A DNA stretch of 64,000 bases, from contig CAKSDR010000001.1 in the NCBI GenBank assembly GCA_934446095.1, positions 1-64,000 of the forward strand, given 5' to 3'. A model generated the notes under the pieces. It was not told where the DNA came from. It ran no database searches and saw only the letters and a list, made by a program, of their open reading frames with translations. Below, in pieces: positions 44,674-54,239 of the stretch (position 1 is the first letter of the stretch; the number at the start of each line of letters is the position of its first letter). The position numbers and the translations under genes are program-made. Source of the stretch: an uncultured Eubacteriales bacterium (GTDB taxonomy: Bacteria; Bacillota; Clostridia; Oscillospirales; CAG-382).

Positions 44674-45387
44674 ATGATTGCAATATACAAAAGGGAAATG
44701 AAGGCATATTTCGCCTCTGCCATAGGATATATTTTTTCGGCGGTATTTTTCGCTCTTTCAGGCTTGATTTTCTCGCTTACAACTTTGTTTATGCGCACAT
44801 CAGAGCCTTCAAATTATTTTGTAATTATGATGTTTTTATTCATAATACTGATTCCGATACTTACAATGAAACTTTTTTCCGAAGAAAGAAAACTGAAGAC
44901 GGAACAAATTCTGCTTACCTCGCCCGTAAGTCTATTCGGAATGGTTTTTGCAAAATTTGCAGCGGCATTTACGATGTTTGCGGGGACATTTATCGCCTCT
45001 TGTCTTGTAAACTTTGTAACGCTTGCGGCGATTTCTAAAAAGAGTTTGAATATAGGCAGCATTGCGGGCAGCGTTATAGGCATTTTGTTTATAGGCGGAG
45101 TATTTATTTCAATAGGAATACTTTTGTCGTCGCTTACCGAAAATCAGTTGATTGCGGCAGTTTCAACGATCGGAACAATAATATTTATGCTTTCCCTGCA
45201 GTTTATAACTTCTATATTTGACTCACCGGCGGTAAGAAACGTTATAAAATGGTTCTCCGTAATAGACAGATTTACCTATTTTACAAACGGAATATTTTCT
45301 GTATCGGCAATTATATTTTTTATAAGCCTTATTATAATTTTTCTTTTTCTCACAATACGAGTATTTGAAAAACGCCGTTGGGAGTAA
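44674..45387 (+). CDS. ABC-2 type permease (GldF-like)
   Basis: A 237-residue permease with six helices, starting MIAIYKREMKAYFASAIGYIF, the common GldF opening, and containing PILTMKLFSEERKLKTEQILLTSP, the conserved segment of this subfamily. Partner of the preceding ATPase. GGAGG precedes the ATG. Confidence 0.9.
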   Translation: MIAIYKREMKAYFASAIGYIFSAVFFALSGLIFSLTTLFMRTSEPSNYFVIMMFLFIILIPILTMKLFSEERKLKTEQILLTSPVSLFGMVFAKFAAAFTMFAGTFIASCLVNFVTLAAISKKSLNIGSIAGSVIGILFIGGVFISIGILLSSLTENQLIAAVSTIGTIIFMLSLQFITSIFDSPAVRNVIKWFSVIDRFTYFTNGIFSVSAIIFFISLIIIFLFLTIRVFEKRRWE

Positions 45388-45404
45388 AGGGGAAGGAAAG
45401 CAGT

Positions 45405-46910
45405 ATGAATAATTTTTTCAATAAAGAAATTTTTAAGACCAGAAAATTTAAATACGGCTCTGTCGCAACTGCATTTATTGTGATTTTTATAGCACTGATA
45501 CTTGTAATAAATGTTATAATAACCGCGCTTGACAACAAGTTCGGTTTGTATATCGATACCACAAAGGAAAAAATTTATGATGTTGGCGACGAGTCCAGGG
45601 CAATACTTGATTCGATAGACAGCGATATTGAAATAATTTTTTGCCGCGATAGGGATAAACTTGCAAGCAATACATATATGAACATGGTAGTTACCCTTGC
45701 GGAAAATTATGAAAGACTTTACCCGAACATTAAGGTGAAATTCTGCGATATTGCGCGAAATCCTAAGGAAGTTGAAAAATTTAAGGAAACAACCTCATCA
45801 AAATTATATGCGACAAGCGTTATCGTAAACTGTCCGGATACCGGCAAATATAAAGTTTATACGAATAACACAGCTTTCTTTACATTTACCGAAAATAACA
45901 CTTCTGCTCCTTACGGATTTAACGGCGAGATGAGGTTTACCTCGGCGATAATTTCGGTTACGGGTTCCGCAAATGACAAGATAGTGTTTACCGTGGGTCA
46001 CGGAGAAACGGTATCTTCGTCATCGTTTATAGAAATATTCCAGAACGCAGGATATTCCGCGGATTCAGTTTTAAGCATAGACTTGTCCACCCAGGATATT
46101 CCCGATAATACAAAACTTGTAATAATCAGCAATCCTCTGTATGACTTTGCAGGTGAGGCAGAAGAACTTTCGGGAAGCGTCAATGAAATCTCAAAACTTA
46201 AAAAATATCTTAATTCTTTCGGAAATTTGTTTGTTCTCATAAATAATCAGACCGAAGAACTTCCGGAAATCTCTGAACTTTTAAAAGAAGATTACGGAAT
46301 TTCATGGCACAGCGGAGAAACCGTAAAAGACACAGAAAAATCGGTATCTGCCGATGGGCTCGGTATAATTTCACAATACAACGATTCCGAGGACGATACA
46401 TACGCATATAAAATCACAAAGGAAATAACAAGCGCTTCTTCATCAAAGACTGTAATGAGCAACACAACGCCGCTGTATATTAATAAGGATAAACAGTCGC
46501 TGAAGGTTTCTCCGGTGCTGATGTCGTCGGACAAGGCGCAGGTTACATTGCTTGGCAAGGAAATATCAAAAGGACAGTCTGTTCTTATGGCTGTTTCAAC
46601 TTATACGCAGTATGTAAATAACGAAGAAAAAACTTCAAATGTTATAGTGTCCGGTTCAACGGACTTTTCATCTGCGTCATATATTTCTTCCGCTACATAT
46701 GCAAACGCCGATGTGGTATACAGTATACTGAAACTTGCCGGCAGACAGCAAGTTCCTATAAACATTGAATTCCGTCCGTTTGAAGACACGGGTATTTCCG
46801 ACATCAGCATGTCGAGCATTAAAAACACAGCTGTTGTGCTTTCACTTGTATTTCCGGCGATTATACTTGCTGCAGGCATTGTCGTATGGAGAAGGAGAAA
46901 GTCCTTATGA
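45405..46910 (+). CDS. GldG-type ABC-associated exported protein
   Basis: A 501-residue protein with an N-terminal membrane helix (about 20-40), a large extracytoplasmic ABC_transp_aux domain (residues about 45-440, containing VTLAENYERLYPNIKVKF and IVFTVGHGE) and a C-terminal helix (about 475-495) with a basic tail. In Bacteroidetes the relatives take part in gliding; in Firmicutes the role is unknown. The ATG at 45405 has AAGG eight bases upstream. Its stop overlaps the next ATG (ATGA). Confidence 0.88.
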   Translation: MNNFFNKEIFKTRKFKYGSVATAFIVIFIALILVINVIITALDNKFGLYIDTTKEKIYDVGDESRAILDSIDSDIEIIFCRDRDKLASNTYMNMVVTLAENYERLYPNIKVKFCDIARNPKEVEKFKETTSSKLYATSVIVNCPDTGKYKVYTNNTAFFTFTENNTSAPYGFNGEMRFTSAIISVTGSANDKIVFTVGHGETVSSSSFIEIFQNAGYSADSVLSIDLSTQDIPDNTKLVIISNPLYDFAGEAEELSGSVNEISKLKKYLNSFGNLFVLINNQTEELPEISELLKEDYGISWHSGETVKDTEKSVSADGLGIISQYNDSEDDTYAYKITKEITSASSSKTVMSNTTPLYINKDKQSLKVSPVLMSSDKAQVTLLGKEISKGQSVLMAVSTYTQYVNNEEKTSNVIVSGSTDFSSASYISSATYANADVVYSILKLAGRQQVPINIEFRPFEDTGISDISMSSIKNTAVVLSLVFPAIILAAGIVVWRRRKSL

Positions 46911-48361
46911 TAAAAAAACAATTAAAATTAATTGTGATATTATTTATATCGGCAGTGATTCTGATAACGGGATTTTTAATATTAAAACCGCATATTTTGA
47001 AAAGTACTTCTGAAGACGAAGAACGGTATGACAAAGACGGTGATAAACTCGTCGGCACATCCGGCGCGGTTTATGTCTTTGAACCTGCGGATTTTGAAAA
47101 GGTGAGCAGCGTTGAAATAAAAAATTACGGCGAGCCTTGGATAAAATTGTACAGAACTGAAGACGGCGGCAGTTTTTTCATTCAGGGATACGAGCAGTAT
47201 GCTTATGACAGCGCAAGTATAAGCACGCTTGTGCACGCATGCTGCAGTCTTACCGCTGCGGAAAAAGTAAATGATCCGAAGGATTTTAAAGAGTATGGAA
47301 TAGACGGAGAAAACAGCGCGGCAAGCGTTACTGTGACATTAAATGATAACACGGCCTATAAATTTTATGTAGGCGATAAACTTGTAACCGGCAATGCGTA
47401 TTATGTTGAATACGAGGGCAAACCTTATTTATATGCCGTAACGACGGATATTGAACTTTTGTTTTCCGACACCGGAACATTGTTTGCAACCGCGTTGTCA
47501 CAAAATGTTCCGGCAAGCGATAATTATAATGTTACCGATTTTAAATTGTACCGCAACAATGAACTTTTTTTGAACATTCAGAGAATACCTGACGAGAATA
47601 TAGACAAAAACGACGCATTCAATTATTTTAAAATGGTATATCCCGAGGGCTACAGAGTGTCCGGAACAAACTACTCGAGCGTGCTTGAAACTTTTTCGGA
47701 CTGGCAGAACGAAGAAGTCATAACGGTTGAAATTTCGGATGATAAACTTCGCGAATATGATCTTTCGGAGCCTTTATATGAAATTGATTACACATATAAA
47801 GACCACGAGAGCAAAATCTATTTCGGAAGCAAAACCGACGACGGATATATCTACACTCTTTCGGCAGATTATATGACGATAGGCAAAATTCCCTTCGAAA
47901 AGGTATCTTTCCTTGATTACGATGTTATTTTCTTCACTGACATGTTTTTGTATACAAAAAATATTGACGCCGTGTCCGAAATTTCGGTAAAATCAAAGGA
48001 TATTGACGCGGCATTTGCACTTTCGGGAGAGGGAAACGAACTTACAGTTACAAGAAAAAGAACGGGAGAGGCAATAGATACAAGAAATTTCAGACAGTTT
48101 TATATGACTTTTCTTATGGCAAAAGCCGAAGGAATAAGCGACATAAAGTCGCAGGATAATCTTGTTCTGACGATTGCCGTAACCGAAAAGGACGGAAGTT
48201 CCAAAGTATTTAACTTTTATTCAGTTTCCACGAGAAAATGTTTTTACACGGTAAACGGCATCGGTTCTTTTTATGTAAGCAGAGACTGCGTTGACAAAAT
48301 AATAAGCGATGCCGGAAAACTCATAAACGGCGAAAGCATAGATTCGTTTCAAAAGGAATAA
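46907..48361 (+). CDS. DUF4340-family membrane-anchored protein
   Basis: A 484-residue protein with one N-terminal helix and an extracytoplasmic region of DUF4340 repeats (about 60-180 and on; e.g. ASISTLVHACCSLTAAEKV and FKEYGIDGEN). It regularly accompanies GldG-type ABC systems. It starts inside the stop of the previous gene, showing coupling. Function unknown. Confidence 0.85.
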   Translation: MIKKQLKLIVILFISAVILITGFLILKPHILKSTSEDEERYDKDGDKLVGTSGAVYVFEPADFEKVSSVEIKNYGEPWIKLYRTEDGGSFFIQGYEQYAYDSASISTLVHACCSLTAAEKVNDPKDFKEYGIDGENSAASVTVTLNDNTAYKFYVGDKLVTGNAYYVEYEGKPYLYAVTTDIELLFSDTGTLFATALSQNVPASDNYNVTDFKLYRNNELFLNIQRIPDENIDKNDAFNYFKMVYPEGYRVSGTNYSSVLETFSDWQNEEVITVEISDDKLREYDLSEPLYEIDYTYKDHESKIYFGSKTDDGYIYTLSADYMTIGKIPFEKVSFLDYDVIFFTDMFLYTKNIDAVSEISVKSKDIDAAFALSGEGNELTVTRKRTGEAIDTRNFRQFYMTFLMAKAEGISDIKSQDNLVLTIAVTEKDGSSKVFNFYSVSTRKCFYTVNGIGSFYVSRDCVDKIISDAGKLINGESIDSFQKE

Positions 48362-48379
48362 AACTGAAAGGCGATTTAC

Positions 48380-49609
48380 ATGAAAGACAAAAAGAAAACC
48401 GATATTATAATTTATATTGTTACGATTGTTTTATCGGTGTTGTTTATAGTTTTGGGAAATAAAATTGTTACGGGCAAGGAGTCACTCGTAGGTTACGAAG
48501 ATGACGGTACGGAAATTTTAAAAGTTGTTGTCACAAAGGTATCTCCCACAGAAGAAAATGCCGACAGTTGGAACGGGTATACCGAAAAAGTTACTTTTTT
48601 TGAAGGACAGGTAATTTCAGGCGCGAAAAAAGGGCAGACGGTAGTTGCAGTGCAGCAGAACGACGATTACTTTAATCCGGATGCCGAAACCGTAAAATTA
48701 AAAGATAAAGTTATTTTAAATTCAAATTCGTATATAGACGGCGCCGACTATATCATGACAGACTACGCAAGAAGCGATTATATGATATTTCTTATGGCAC
48801 TTTTCTGCGTCAGCCTTGTGATTTTCGGCAGGTTCAAAGGCTTTAGTACCCTTATATCGCTTGCGTTTACCGTTGCATCTGTAATTTTTATATTTATCCC
48901 GGGAATTTTGCATGGCGCAAATATTTATGTGACGGCATTTGCAGTATGCGTTTATATGATAGTTATGACGCTTGTTATTGTCAGCGGAATAAATAAAAAG
49001 TGCCTTTGCGCCATAATAGGCTGCACTTTCGGTACTATGACGATTGCGGCAATTTATTTTATATCCGACGCGATTATAAATCTTACGGGCTATCTTAACG
49101 ATACTTCAATATATATACATATGCTGAACAATGAAAATCCGATAGACTTAAAGGCGATAATTTTCGGTTCGATTTTAGTTGGGGCTGTGGGTGCCGTTAT
49201 GGACGTTGCAATGTCATTGTCATCATCGCTTTATGAACTTTATAACGAAATCGAAAATCCGACATTTGGAGTTCTTATGCGTTCCGGAATGAATATCGGA
49301 CGGGATATGATGGGTACGATGTCAAATACGCTGATACTTGCGTACATCGGAAACTCGCTGCCGGTCTTGCTTATGATGATAGCGACCGTCTCGTCATCAA
49401 TGGACTTTTTCAACAGGGAACTTATAGTTGTAGAAATGCTGAAATCTTTGTCGGGAAGTCTTGGAATACTGCTTACAATACCTCTTACGTCTTTTGTTTG
49501 TTCAGCCATATATTGCGGCAACAGACGAAAAAAGAACGATTCTTCAGAGGAGCCCGGAAGTTTTTCGGGAGATCCTTTTTCAGAGGAAAACGTAAAAAAA
49601 TTTATGTAA
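48380..49609 (+). CDS. YibE/F-family membrane protein
   Basis: A 409-residue protein with an N-terminal helix, a beta-rich extracytoplasmic part (about 30-125) and about seven membrane helices (130-390). The segments GAVGAVMDVAMSLSSSLYEL and RSGMNIGRDMMGTMSNTLILAY are diagnostic for YibE/F. The family is uncharacterised. It begins 19 bases after the DUF4340 gene and may be part of the same transcript, though not a usual member of Gld-like sets. Confidence 0.88.
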   Translation: MKDKKKTDIIIYIVTIVLSVLFIVLGNKIVTGKESLVGYEDDGTEILKVVVTKVSPTEENADSWNGYTEKVTFFEGQVISGAKKGQTVVAVQQNDDYFNPDAETVKLKDKVILNSNSYIDGADYIMTDYARSDYMIFLMALFCVSLVIFGRFKGFSTLISLAFTVASVIFIFIPGILHGANIYVTAFAVCVYMIVMTLVIVSGINKKCLCAIIGCTFGTMTIAAIYFISDAIINLTGYLNDTSIYIHMLNNENPIDLKAIIFGSILVGAVGAVMDVAMSLSSSLYELYNEIENPTFGVLMRSGMNIGRDMMGTMSNTLILAYIGNSLPVLLMMIATVSSSMDFFNRELIVVEMLKSLSGSLGILLTIPLTSFVCSAIYCGNRRKKNDSSEEPGSFSGDPFSEENVKKFM

Positions 49610-49640
49610 TAAAACCGCAGGCATATGCCTGCGGTTTTAT
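49609..49640. terminator. Bidirectional terminator between yibE/F and ytvI
   Basis: A 32-base perfect palindrome (ATAAAACCGCAGGCATATGC and complement) between convergent genes; it overlaps both stop regions and gives T-runs in both directions. Confidence 0.88.
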
Positions 49641-50773
49641 TTGCCTCTTTTATATTTTTTATATTTTTTCCTTGTTTCGCAAAGTTCATCGCACGGAAGA
49701 TTTTGCGGATTTTTATAAAGATGAATAAATCCCGATTCGTTTAGATTTTTTATAACAATAATAATTGCGGGAAGCAGGAAAAGTCCTGTGATGCCGAAAA
49801 GATAAAACCCTATATACACCGATATCAGCGATACTACAGGATAAAGACCCGTAAGTTCTCCTATTATCTTCGGTTCGCAGATGTGCCGCACGATAAGCAT
49901 TGCTATATATAAAAATATAAGTTCTGTTCCCAAAAGAGTGTTACCCGAAATGTAATTTATAAGCGACATAGGAATAAGAACGGTTCCGACGCCGAGCACC
50001 GGCAGAATATCTATAAAAGTAATTGCAAACGACGCTATAAAGGCGTATTCGATTTTAAACAGGGTAAAAGCGCACAGAAGTTCAAGAAAGGTAATTACCG
50101 CAAGAATTATATAAGCCTTAATATATTTAAAAACAACATCATAAAGCTGATTTTTTGCCTTTGACATAAAAAGTTTGATGTTCAAAGGGAACTGCGAAAG
50201 AAAAAATATATTTATTTTTTTAATATCGCACATAAAATATATTGATGATATGACAAATACAACAAAACAAAAAATAAAATATGGGATAAAACTGAAAATT
50301 TTTCCGATAAATTCCGTGATTTTCGGAGTAAGGCTTGATAAAAACGACGTCAAGAGGTTTGAAATTTTAAGGCCGCCGTTTTCAAGTTCTGATGCAAAAC
50401 CATAATTTTTTATATATTTATTTGAATAAACAAAATTTTTTACTTTTTCTATATAACCCGGAATATCTTTTATTAAATTTTCAAATACTCCGTCGAGATT
50501 TGATACTTCAAAAAACAACCTGTCAAAAATTATCAGCATAAGCGCAAGAATTGTCAGCGTTATAAATATAACGAGAAAAAAAGCTGATATTTTTTTCGGT
50601 ATGCCGAACTCTTTCGAAAGAAAATAAACGCAGCAGTGAAATACATGTGCGAAAAAATATGCAAGCAAAAACGGGAAAACCAGTACAAAAATGTATTTTA
50701 TAAATACATATATTAAGATGGCAAGAACCAGAAATTTTATTGACTGTATTGCAAAATTTTTATATTTTATCAT
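49637..50773 (-). CDS. ytvI: YtvI-type sporulation membrane protein (AI-2E transporter family)
   Basis: A 378-residue protein with seven or eight helices in the AI-2E/PerM arrangement (two N-terminal helices, a long extracytoplasmic stretch about 85-145, then PVLGVGTVLIP and GIMGLFLLPAI-like segments near the C terminus). The opening and length match YtvI, made under sigma-E in Bacillus. Assignment to YtvI rather than a general AI-2E-family permease is moderate. Its presence suggests a spore-forming ancestry. Confidence 0.8.
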   Translation of the reverse strand: MIKYKNFAIQSIKFLVLAILIYVFIKYIFVLVFPFLLAYFFAHVFHCCVYFLSKEFGIPKKISAFFLVIFITLTILALMLIIFDRLFFEVSNLDGVFENLIKDIPGYIEKVKNFVYSNKYIKNYGFASELENGGLKISNLLTSFLSSLTPKITEFIGKIFSFIPYFIFCFVVFVISSIYFMCDIKKINIFFLSQFPLNIKLFMSKAKNQLYDVVFKYIKAYIILAVITFLELLCAFTLFKIEYAFIASFAITFIDILPVLGVGTVLIPMSLINYISGNTLLGTELIFLYIAMLIVRHICEPKIIGELTGLYPVVSLISVYIGFYLFGITGLFLLPAIIIVIKNLNESGFIHLYKNPQNLPCDELCETRKKYKKYKRGK

Positions 50774-50822
50774 ATTATCCCCGTATTGCAGAAAATTTCA
50801 CATATTTATTTTTCCGACATTA

Positions 50823-50851
50823 TTGATTTTAATTCATATATATGATAAAAT
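50823..50851 (+). promoter_or_regulatory. Promoter of hom
   Basis: TTGATT (50823-50828), 17-base spacer, TAAAAT (50846-50851), about 35 bases before the ATG. Confidence 0.65.
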
Positions 50852-50886
50852 AATATATTAAAAAAGTAATTTGTGGAAGGTATATA

Positions 50887-52077
50887 ATGAGGATAAATAT
50901 TGCGATTTTGGGATTCGGTGTTGTGGGTTCAGGCGTTGCGGAAGTAATAAAAATGAATTCCGAAACTCTTGCGGCAAGACTTTCAGGCGAAAAACTTCAC
51001 GTTAAATATATTTTTGACAGAAAAACATTTCCCGGTCATGAACTGAACGACAGGGTAACCACGGATTTTGACAAAATCATAAACGACGAGGAAGTTTTGA
51101 TAGTTGTTGAAACGATGGGCGGCGCGGATTTTGCATATGAATGCGCAAAAAAGGCGCTATGCGCAGGGAAAAGCGTTGTCACATCAAATAAGGAATGCGT
51201 TGCGAAATACGGTTACGAATTGTTGAAACTCGCGCGCGAAAACAATGTAAGTTATTTGTTCGAAGCAAGTGTCGGCGGCGGTATACCGATAATAAGACCT
51301 ATGTGGCAGTGCCTTGCGGCAAATGAAATTTTGTCTGTTGCGGGAATACTTAACGGTACGACAAACTTTATACTTACAAAAATGATAAGAGACAATGAGA
51401 GTTTTGAAACCGCGCTGAAACAGGCTCAAAGCCTCGGATATGCGGAGGCAAATCCGACAGCCGATATTGAGGGGCACGATACATGCAGAAAAATTTGTAT
51501 TCTTGCCTCGCTTGCTTTCGGATATCATGTTTTTCCCGAACAGGTTCACTGCGAAGGAATTATGAATGTTTCTTTGCCTGATATATTCTGCGCTTCAAAA
51601 CTCGGTTACGGAATAAAACTTATCGGAAAGACAGAAAAAACTCCCGACGGCGTATATGTAATAACATGCCCGTCGCTTGTAAAAAGAGAAGATACCCTTG
51701 CCGGCATAAACGATGTATATAACGGCATTGAAGTTACCGGAAACGCTGTAGAAAAAGTTACTTTCTGCGGGAGAGGCGCCGGCAAAATTCCGACGGCAAG
51801 CGCGGTTATGGCGGATGTTCTTGATATCATACGCGACTGCAAAAAAAATATAGGCTGGGAATATACGGACAAAAAATTCCTTTGCGATTATAAAAACTAT
51901 AAGTTAAAATATTTTGTAAGAACAAACGACGAGAATGCAAAGAATTATTTTGATTTAAGCGGTTGTTATCAAAAAGACGGCGAGTATGCATTTATTACTC
52001 ATAAGGATACCGAAAAAAATCTTGACGGACTGCTTGAAAAAATAAATATTATTTCAAAAATAAGAGTGTTGCTGTAA
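50887..52077 (+). CDS. hom: Homoserine dehydrogenase
   Basis: Reduces aspartate semialdehyde to homoserine for threonine and methionine. The 396-residue protein has the NAD(P) motif GFGVVGSGV, the catalytic GGIPIIR and LNGTTNFIL segments and GxDxxRKI-type DIEGHDTCRKICILA. It is shorter than the usual 420-440 residues because the C-terminal ACT-like part (from about 330) is reduced, so feedback control may differ. Standing alone, it is not in a threonine operon here. Confidence 0.95.
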   Translation: MRINIAILGFGVVGSGVAEVIKMNSETLAARLSGEKLHVKYIFDRKTFPGHELNDRVTTDFDKIINDEEVLIVVETMGGADFAYECAKKALCAGKSVVTSNKECVAKYGYELLKLARENNVSYLFEASVGGGIPIIRPMWQCLAANEILSVAGILNGTTNFILTKMIRDNESFETALKQAQSLGYAEANPTADIEGHDTCRKICILASLAFGYHVFPEQVHCEGIMNVSLPDIFCASKLGYGIKLIGKTEKTPDGVYVITCPSLVKREDTLAGINDVYNGIEVTGNAVEKVTFCGRGAGKIPTASAVMADVLDIIRDCKKNIGWEYTDKKFLCDYKNYKLKYFVRTNDENAKNYFDLSGCYQKDGEYAFITHKDTEKNLDGLLEKINIISKIRVLL

Positions 52078-52097
52078 CAAAAAACGAGGTGTGAAAT

Positions 52098-53090
52098 TTG
52101 GCTGAAAATAATATCGAAAACAGAATCGGCACTGTCGGCGGCGAAGCTGTAATAGAAGGCGTTATGATGCGCGCAGGCAACAGAATAGCGCTGTCTGTGC
52201 GCGATACAAGCGGAAATATTAAAACTGAAATAAGCAATCTTTCACCGATTAAAAGCAAGTTTTTAAAACTTCCCCTGATACGCGGAGTTGTAAATTTTCT
52301 GCTTTCAATGAAAATGAGCATAGATTGTCTTAACCGCGCCTGTGATATGCTTGGTATCGAAGATGAAGAAACTAAATTCAGTAAATGGCTTTCCGAAAAG
52401 TTCGGAAAAAGTATAACTGCCGTGGCGTCTGCCATAGGAACAGTTCTTGGAATTGCGCTTTCGCTTTTCCTTTTTATGTATATACCTACCGCATGTTCGA
52501 AACTCATATTCGGCACAGAAACCGAAGGCGGAATGAGAATTTTAAAAAGCGTATTTCAGGGCGTTTTTAAAATTGCAATATTTCTCTGCTATGTTTCGCT
52601 TGTGTCCCTTTTGCCCGACATAAAAAGGGTATTTCAATACCACGGTGCCGAGCATAAATCAATATTCTGCCACGAGGCATATCTTGAATTAACTGTGGAA
52701 AACGTTAAAGCGCAGTCGAGATTTCATCCGAGATGCGGCACAAGTTTCCTTGTCGTTATGATGATTATAGGAATTATAAGTTCATTCTTCCTCGTAAACC
52801 TTCCTACGCTGCCGCAGGTTATCTGCAAAATAATAACTTTGCCGCTGGTAGTTGGACTCGGATATGAATTTATAAAGTACGCAGGAAAGCATGACAATAT
52901 GTTTGTAAAAATATTGTCTGCTCCGGGACTTTGGATTCAGAGGATAACAACAAAAGAACCCGACGAACAGCAGATGGAAGTTGCAATCCGTTCGTTAAAA
53001 GCGGCGCTTCCCGATATATATCCGGAAGTGCTTGAAGAACTTGACGAAAAGAAATGCGAAGATGAAAACAACGTTTCATCGGAAAATTAA
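52098..53090 (+). CDS. DUF1385 membrane protein
   Basis: A 330-residue protein with the DUF1385 hallmarks GGEAVIEGVMMRAG, QYHGAEHKSIFCHE and RFHPRCGTSFL, and four membrane helices. The conserved His/Cys/Glu residues suggest metal binding or thiol chemistry, but no function is known. TTG start at 52098 has GAGGTG seven bases upstream. It is regularly followed by prmC and prfA in Clostridia; prmC follows here by two bases, but prfA does not. Confidence 0.9.
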   Translation: MAENNIENRIGTVGGEAVIEGVMMRAGNRIALSVRDTSGNIKTEISNLSPIKSKFLKLPLIRGVVNFLLSMKMSIDCLNRACDMLGIEDEETKFSKWLSEKFGKSITAVASAIGTVLGIALSLFLFMYIPTACSKLIFGTETEGGMRILKSVFQGVFKIAIFLCYVSLVSLLPDIKRVFQYHGAEHKSIFCHEAYLELTVENVKAQSRFHPRCGTSFLVVMMIIGIISSFFLVNLPTLPQVICKIITLPLVVGLGYEFIKYAGKHDNMFVKILSAPGLWIQRITTKEPDEQQMEVAIRSLKAALPDIYPEVLEELDEKKCEDENNVSSEN

Positions 53091-53092
53091 CT

Positions 53093-53935
53093 ATGACATA
53101 TGAAGAACTGAAAAATACTTCAAAGAAAATTTTGCTTTCCGACGCCGAAAAAAGCGAAGATACGGCGGCATTTGAAGCGGATACGCTTGTTTTATTTTTT
53201 TCGGGCCTTTCAAAAAGCAGGCTTATTTTGGAAAAAAAGACGCAGGCTGAAAACAGCTTTACAGACAAAGTGCTTTCTGCCTCGAAAAGTATCGCGCAGG
53301 GGATGCCTTTGCAGTATGTAATCTCAGAGTGGGAATTTTTCGGAAACCGGATTTTTTGCGGAAAAGGCTGCCTTATTCCAAGACCTGAAACCGAACTTCT
53401 GGTTGAAAAGGCGATAGAAGAACTGCCGCATGGGGGAAGATTTTTAGACCTTTGCACGGGAAGCGGATGTATTTCGACAGCCGTGCTTAATGCGAGAAAA
53501 GATAGTTCCTGCGTGTCTGTGGATATATCGGAGGACGCTTTGAAATACGCGGAGAAAAACCGGGATTATTATAATCTTAAGAACAGAATGTCGATAGTTT
53601 TGTGCGACGCTGCAAAATTTGACCCGGGTGAAAAATTTGATTTGATAATATCAAATCCGCCGTATATAAAAAGCGCGGATATCCAAAACCTTGAAAAGTG
53701 CGTGCTGCAGGAACCGTTGATTGCGCTTGACGGCGGAAGTGACGGACTTTACTTTTACAAAATGATAGTAAAAAAATACGCCGATTTTTTAAAGGATGAC
53801 GGAAGTTTTTTGTTTGAAATAGGATATGATATATCGGACGGCGTTAAAAATATACTTTGTGAAAACGGCTTTTGCGTTGATTTTATGGAAGATTTTCACA
53901 AAATTTTAAGAGTTTGCATCGGCAAAAGACAATGA
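53093..53935 (+). CDS. prmC: Release factor glutamine methyltransferase
   Basis: Methylates the GGQ glutamine of release factors RF1 and RF2. The 280-residue protein has the helical N-terminal domain, the SAM motif LCTGSGCIS and catalytic NPPYI. No ribosome binding site of note; translation is coupled to the DUF1385 gene. The release factor gene itself is not in the window. Confidence 0.95.
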   Translation: MTYEELKNTSKKILLSDAEKSEDTAAFEADTLVLFFSGLSKSRLILEKKTQAENSFTDKVLSASKSIAQGMPLQYVISEWEFFGNRIFCGKGCLIPRPETELLVEKAIEELPHGGRFLDLCTGSGCISTAVLNARKDSSCVSVDISEDALKYAEKNRDYYNLKNRMSIVLCDAAKFDPGEKFDLIISNPPYIKSADIQNLEKCVLQEPLIALDGGSDGLYFYKMIVKKYADFLKDDGSFLFEIGYDISDGVKNILCENGFCVDFMEDFHKILRVCIGKRQ

Positions 53936-53941
53936 ATATAC

Positions 53942-53970
53942 TTGACAAAATGATATTTTAAGATTATAAT
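53942..53970 (+). promoter_or_regulatory. Consensus promoter of the thrS T-box transcript
   Basis: TTGACA (53942-53947), 17-base spacer, TATAAT (53965-53970). Confidence 0.92.
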
Positions 53971-53976
53971 ATCTAA

Positions 53977-54210
53977 AGACGATGAGAAAGATACGATTTG
54001 AAAAAACTTGTGCAAAGAGAGAATATCCGCCGGCTGAAAGATATTTCATAAAGATTTTCAAGTTACCGCTTTTGAGTCCCGTGCAGGAAATGGCACGGCG
54101 CATATCTTGCGTTAAAAGATGAAACGAGAGGCAGTTTGCCGGAAAATCGGGTGGAACCGCGGATTTGTTTATTCGCCCCGTGAAAGAAAACTTTCACGGG
54201 GCTTTTTTGT
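53977..54210 (+). ncRNA. Threonyl T-box riboswitch
   Basis: The leader shows the T-box GGGTGGAACCGCGG (54149-54162), upstream AGAGA and GCTGAAAGAT elements of stem I, and a plausible specifier codon ACC (54065-54067), for threonine, in the specifier-loop position. Uncharged tRNA-Thr would pair with specifier and T-box to prevent the terminator at 54175-54210. Confidence 0.93.
54175..54210 (+). terminator. T-box-controlled terminator
   Basis: GCCCCGTGAAAG (54175-54186) pairs with 54191-54202, followed by six T. Its 5' arm competes with the T-box antiterminator. Confidence 0.93.
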
Positions 54211-54239
54211 TGCAAAATATTTGAAAGAGGGGAATATAT

